Below, piece after piece: positions 62,331-64,000 of a stretch of DNA of 64,000 nt. The number at the start of each line of letters is the position of its first letter. The stretch's first letter is position 1. Source of the DNA: a bacterium (GTDB taxonomy: Bacteria; Desulfobacterota; Desulfobulbia; Desulfobulbales; Desulfobulbaceae). Below the pieces are notes generated by a model that saw only the letters and a list, made by a program, of their open reading frames with translations, searched no databases and was not told the DNA's origin. The position numbers and the translations under genes are program-made. The stretch lies in the NCBI GenBank assembly GCA_030538155.1, contig JAUNUN010000007.1, positions 1 through 64,000 on the forward strand, read 5' to 3'.

Positions 62331-63131
62331 TTATTTTGCCACCCGTTTTACAAATGCGCCGGTTGGATCGATCTCTTCGCGGATCAGGCGGATCTCTTCC
62401 ACGGTCGGGGGCGCGAGTTCACTCACATTCGGGGCTACCAGCAGTTCAAAACCGGTGTTCTCCTTGATGCTGTCCACGGTTTCGCCGGGGAAGGTGTGGA
62501 GAATACGCATGCGTTTGGACTCTTCCTCAAAGTCAAACACACCCTTGGTGGTGATGACCCGGTACGGGCCCTTGCCCTGCATGCCTGCCTTGTAGCGTGC
62601 ATTCGGGCTGCCATCCAGGTGGCCCGGACTGGTGACGTAACCCAGCTTTTCACTGAATTTTTTCTTGTCATGCGGCACGATGAGGATGGTGCGTTCGCAG
62701 GATGCGGCCATGTCAGCAGCACCACCGCTACCCGGCAAACGTACTTTCGGTTTCTGATACCCATCCGGAAAATCACCGATCATGGTGGAGTTGAGGTTGC
62801 CATACATGTCCACTTCAGCGCCGCCGATGAAACCATAATCGGCAAAACCGCGCTGGGTCATCTCAAAGGCCGCATTCAAGCCTTTGACATAGGAAGCGCC
62901 GGTGAAGGTTTTGGAATCGCCCACGGAAAGAGGCAGACCGCATTTGAGGGGAGGTCCAACCGCGCCTGCCTCAAATACAGGGATAAGTCCAGGTGCATGG
63001 GTACGGATAGCCAAGAGAGAGGCGACCATGGGCAGGCCTGTACCGACAAAAACAATCTTTTTATCCTCTAACACCTTGGCACCCGCCACAACGATAATTT
63101 CCTGGGCGGTGTAATCAGTTGATGCTGTCAT
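62331..63131 (-). CDS. CoA-transferase family I, subunit B (glutaconate CoA-transferase-like)
   Basis: A 266-residue beta subunit resembling GctB. The active-site glutamate is visible at Glu54 in PVFEAGAVGPPL, the same position as the catalytic Glu in Acidaminococcus GctB. VRLPGSGGAADMAA provides the oxyanion region. In this neighbourhood the likely reaction is CoA transfer between propionate and acetyl- or succinyl-CoA, activating propionate; glutaconate or another acid cannot be excluded. Subunit A is encoded 50 bases upstream. Confidence 0.9.
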   Translation of the reverse strand: MTASTDYTAQEIIVVAGAKVLEDKKIVFVGTGLPMVASLLAIRTHAPGLIPVFEAGAVGPPLKCGLPLSVGDSKTFTGASYVKGLNAAFEMTQRGFADYGFIGGAEVDMYGNLNSTMIGDFPDGYQKPKVRLPGSGGAADMAASCERTILIVPHDKKKFSEKLGYVTSPGHLDGSPNARYKAGMQGKGPYRVITTKGVFDFEEESKRMRILHTFPGETVDSIKENTGFELLVAPNVSELAPPTVEEIRLIREEIDPTGAFVKRVAK

Positions 63132-63181
63132 GATGACTCCTTGTCAGAATTTCACGGGATAAGCAATTATCGCCCAATACA

Positions 63182-64000
63182 TTAAGCCAGCCTTTCTATG
63201 GCGCACGCTTCATCTGCCCGTGCATCCATGAACATTTTGACCGGCAGTTTCCCAAGGTACTCCTCAAAGCTGGCCACGCCGAAGACGTTTTCATCAAACC
63301 AGGCTTTCAGGGCATCTGGCGAACCACCCTTGCTTATAGGAGCGATCAGGCCAAGGAATTTACGGATATAGTCGCCGCTGAAGTAGTAATGCCGGCGACA
63401 CGCGCCAGGGAAGGCACCGTACGGCACTTCAACCACTGCATCAACCGCAGGGAAGGGGATACCCACGTCTTTGGGAGCACTGGTAATTAACTCATGTGAA
63501 ACCAGTTGTTCGCAGGTAATAATGGTGTGTTTCGAAGCCATGGCGATTTCCGCGCAGGTTGCGTCGCTACCACGGATGATGCAGTTTCCATACATGTCGG
63601 CAGCCTGTACATGGATCAGGGCAACGTTCGGGTTGCTGGCCGGGAGCAGGGCAATGGGGCGGCCGGTGAATGGACAATCAATTATTTTTGTCCGGTTGGA
63701 AGCCTTGATGTCGCCTCCTAATGGGCTGCGCGAAGGAATGAACGGCAATCCCATGGCGCCGGCCTTGAAGCGGATGGACATGTTGTAGTTACTCCAGTCT
63801 TCAATCTCCACCATGCCACGCTCTGCCAGATAGCGCCACGACGGCGGAAGTCCAAAGGCTTCATGACCCCAATAGGCCAATTCAATGCGTTTAATGGAGC
63901 AATGGTCAGGCCGCGCTATCATGGCAGCGGCGAGGATTTCCGGGGCCATGCCTGCAGACTGGAAGGAAAGAGTGACGTCCTTAAAGCCCTGACGAACCAT
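63182..64000 (-). CDS. CoA-transferase family I, subunit A (partial, runs off the right edge)
   Basis: 272 residues of the alpha subunit are visible: APEILAAAMIARPDHCSIKRIEL, YGNCIIRGSDATCAEIAMASKHTIITCEQLV and VVEVPYGAFPGACRRHYY. The frame is open to the window end. The methionine at the edge is probably internal, because the family N-terminus (a GGF-type CoA-binding motif) is missing. It pairs with subunit B downstream as an alpha-beta enzyme. Confidence 0.9.
   Translation of the reverse strand: MVRQGFKDVTLSFQSAGMAPEILAAAMIARPDHCSIKRIELAYWGHEAFGLPPSWRYLAERGMVEIEDWSNYNMSIRFKAGAMGLPFIPSRSPLGGDIKASNRTKIIDCPFTGRPIALLPASNPNVALIHVQAADMYGNCIIRGSDATCAEIAMASKHTIITCEQLVSHELITSAPKDVGIPFPAVDAVVEVPYGAFPGACRRHYYFSGDYIRKFLGLIAPISKGGSPDALKAWFDENVFGVASFEEYLGKLPVKMFMDARADEACAIERLA

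Overview
The window reads as a chromosomal segment of an anaerobic, Gram-negative, sulfate-reducing member of the Desulfobacterota, most likely Desulfobulbaceae/Desulfobulbales. The basis is a DsrC with both redox cysteines, a single-chain pyruvate:ferredoxin oxidoreductase, a propionate/methylmalonyl-CoA gene set (CoA-transferase, epimerase, mutase, MeaB), a CoA-disulfide reductase-rhodanese fusion, and outer-membrane biogenesis genes (SurA, PpiD-type foldase, AsmA-like protein). The assignment is inference from gene content. I saw no rRNA, tRNA, CRISPR array, intact insertion sequence, prophage or replication origin.

Layout. 1-0.8 kb: poorly coding edge with one truncated gene. 0.8-3.8 kb: zinc-ribbon protein, dsrC, and a divergent PpiD-type foldase. 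3.9-10.7 kb: a very large SNF2-type ATPase convergent with a GH17-GT2 beta-glucan synthase. 10.9-13.6 kb: leftward operon surA - RodZ-like gene - recO, divergent from clpB (13.9-16.5), which has a heat-shock-like promoter. 16.8-21.1 kb: ileS-lspA-fabD operon, followed by an Asp/Glu racemase and a Tim44-domain protein. 23.3-26.9 kb: pyruvate:ferredoxin oxidoreductase, apparently monocistronic and closed by a strong terminator.

27.0-33.6 kb is the most unusual part. A leftward ECF sigma/anti-sigma pair is divergent from a secreted subtilisin-like protease with a long Asp/Gly/Ser-rich linker. The protease gene overlaps, tail to tail, a leftward operon of alpha/beta hydrolase, P-loop protein and an ABC exporter whose ATPase motifs are altered. 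A metallophosphatase gene follows (33.9-34.8 kb), bracketed by two copies of a hairpin repeat that occurs a third time at 52.0 kb.

35-43.7 kb: YkgJ-type protein, PHP phosphoesterase, CoA-disulfide reductase-rhodanese, AsmA-like protein, and a leftward operon of a 59-residue zinc ribbon, proC and nadK. 43.8-49.5 kb: yjbQ plus a complete YbhFSR-type ABC-2 exporter with its HlyD-like lipoprotein. 49.5-51.6 kb: a translationally coupled pair made of a histidine-kinase-like protein without an ATPase domain and an HD-GYP response regulator. 52-58.1 kb: SH3-domain protein, CBS-domain membrane protein, pepA, fbp, PilZ protein and SagB-type nitroreductase. 58.3-64 kb: leftward propionate module CoA-transferase A and B, methylmalonyl-CoA epimerase, mutase and MeaB, with a candidate operator palindrome upstream of the epimerase gene.

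Together the genes combine carbon flow (propionate to succinyl-CoA, pyruvate to acetyl-CoA, gluconeogenic Fbp), sulfur metabolism (DsrC, CoA-persulfide chemistry) and envelope quality control.
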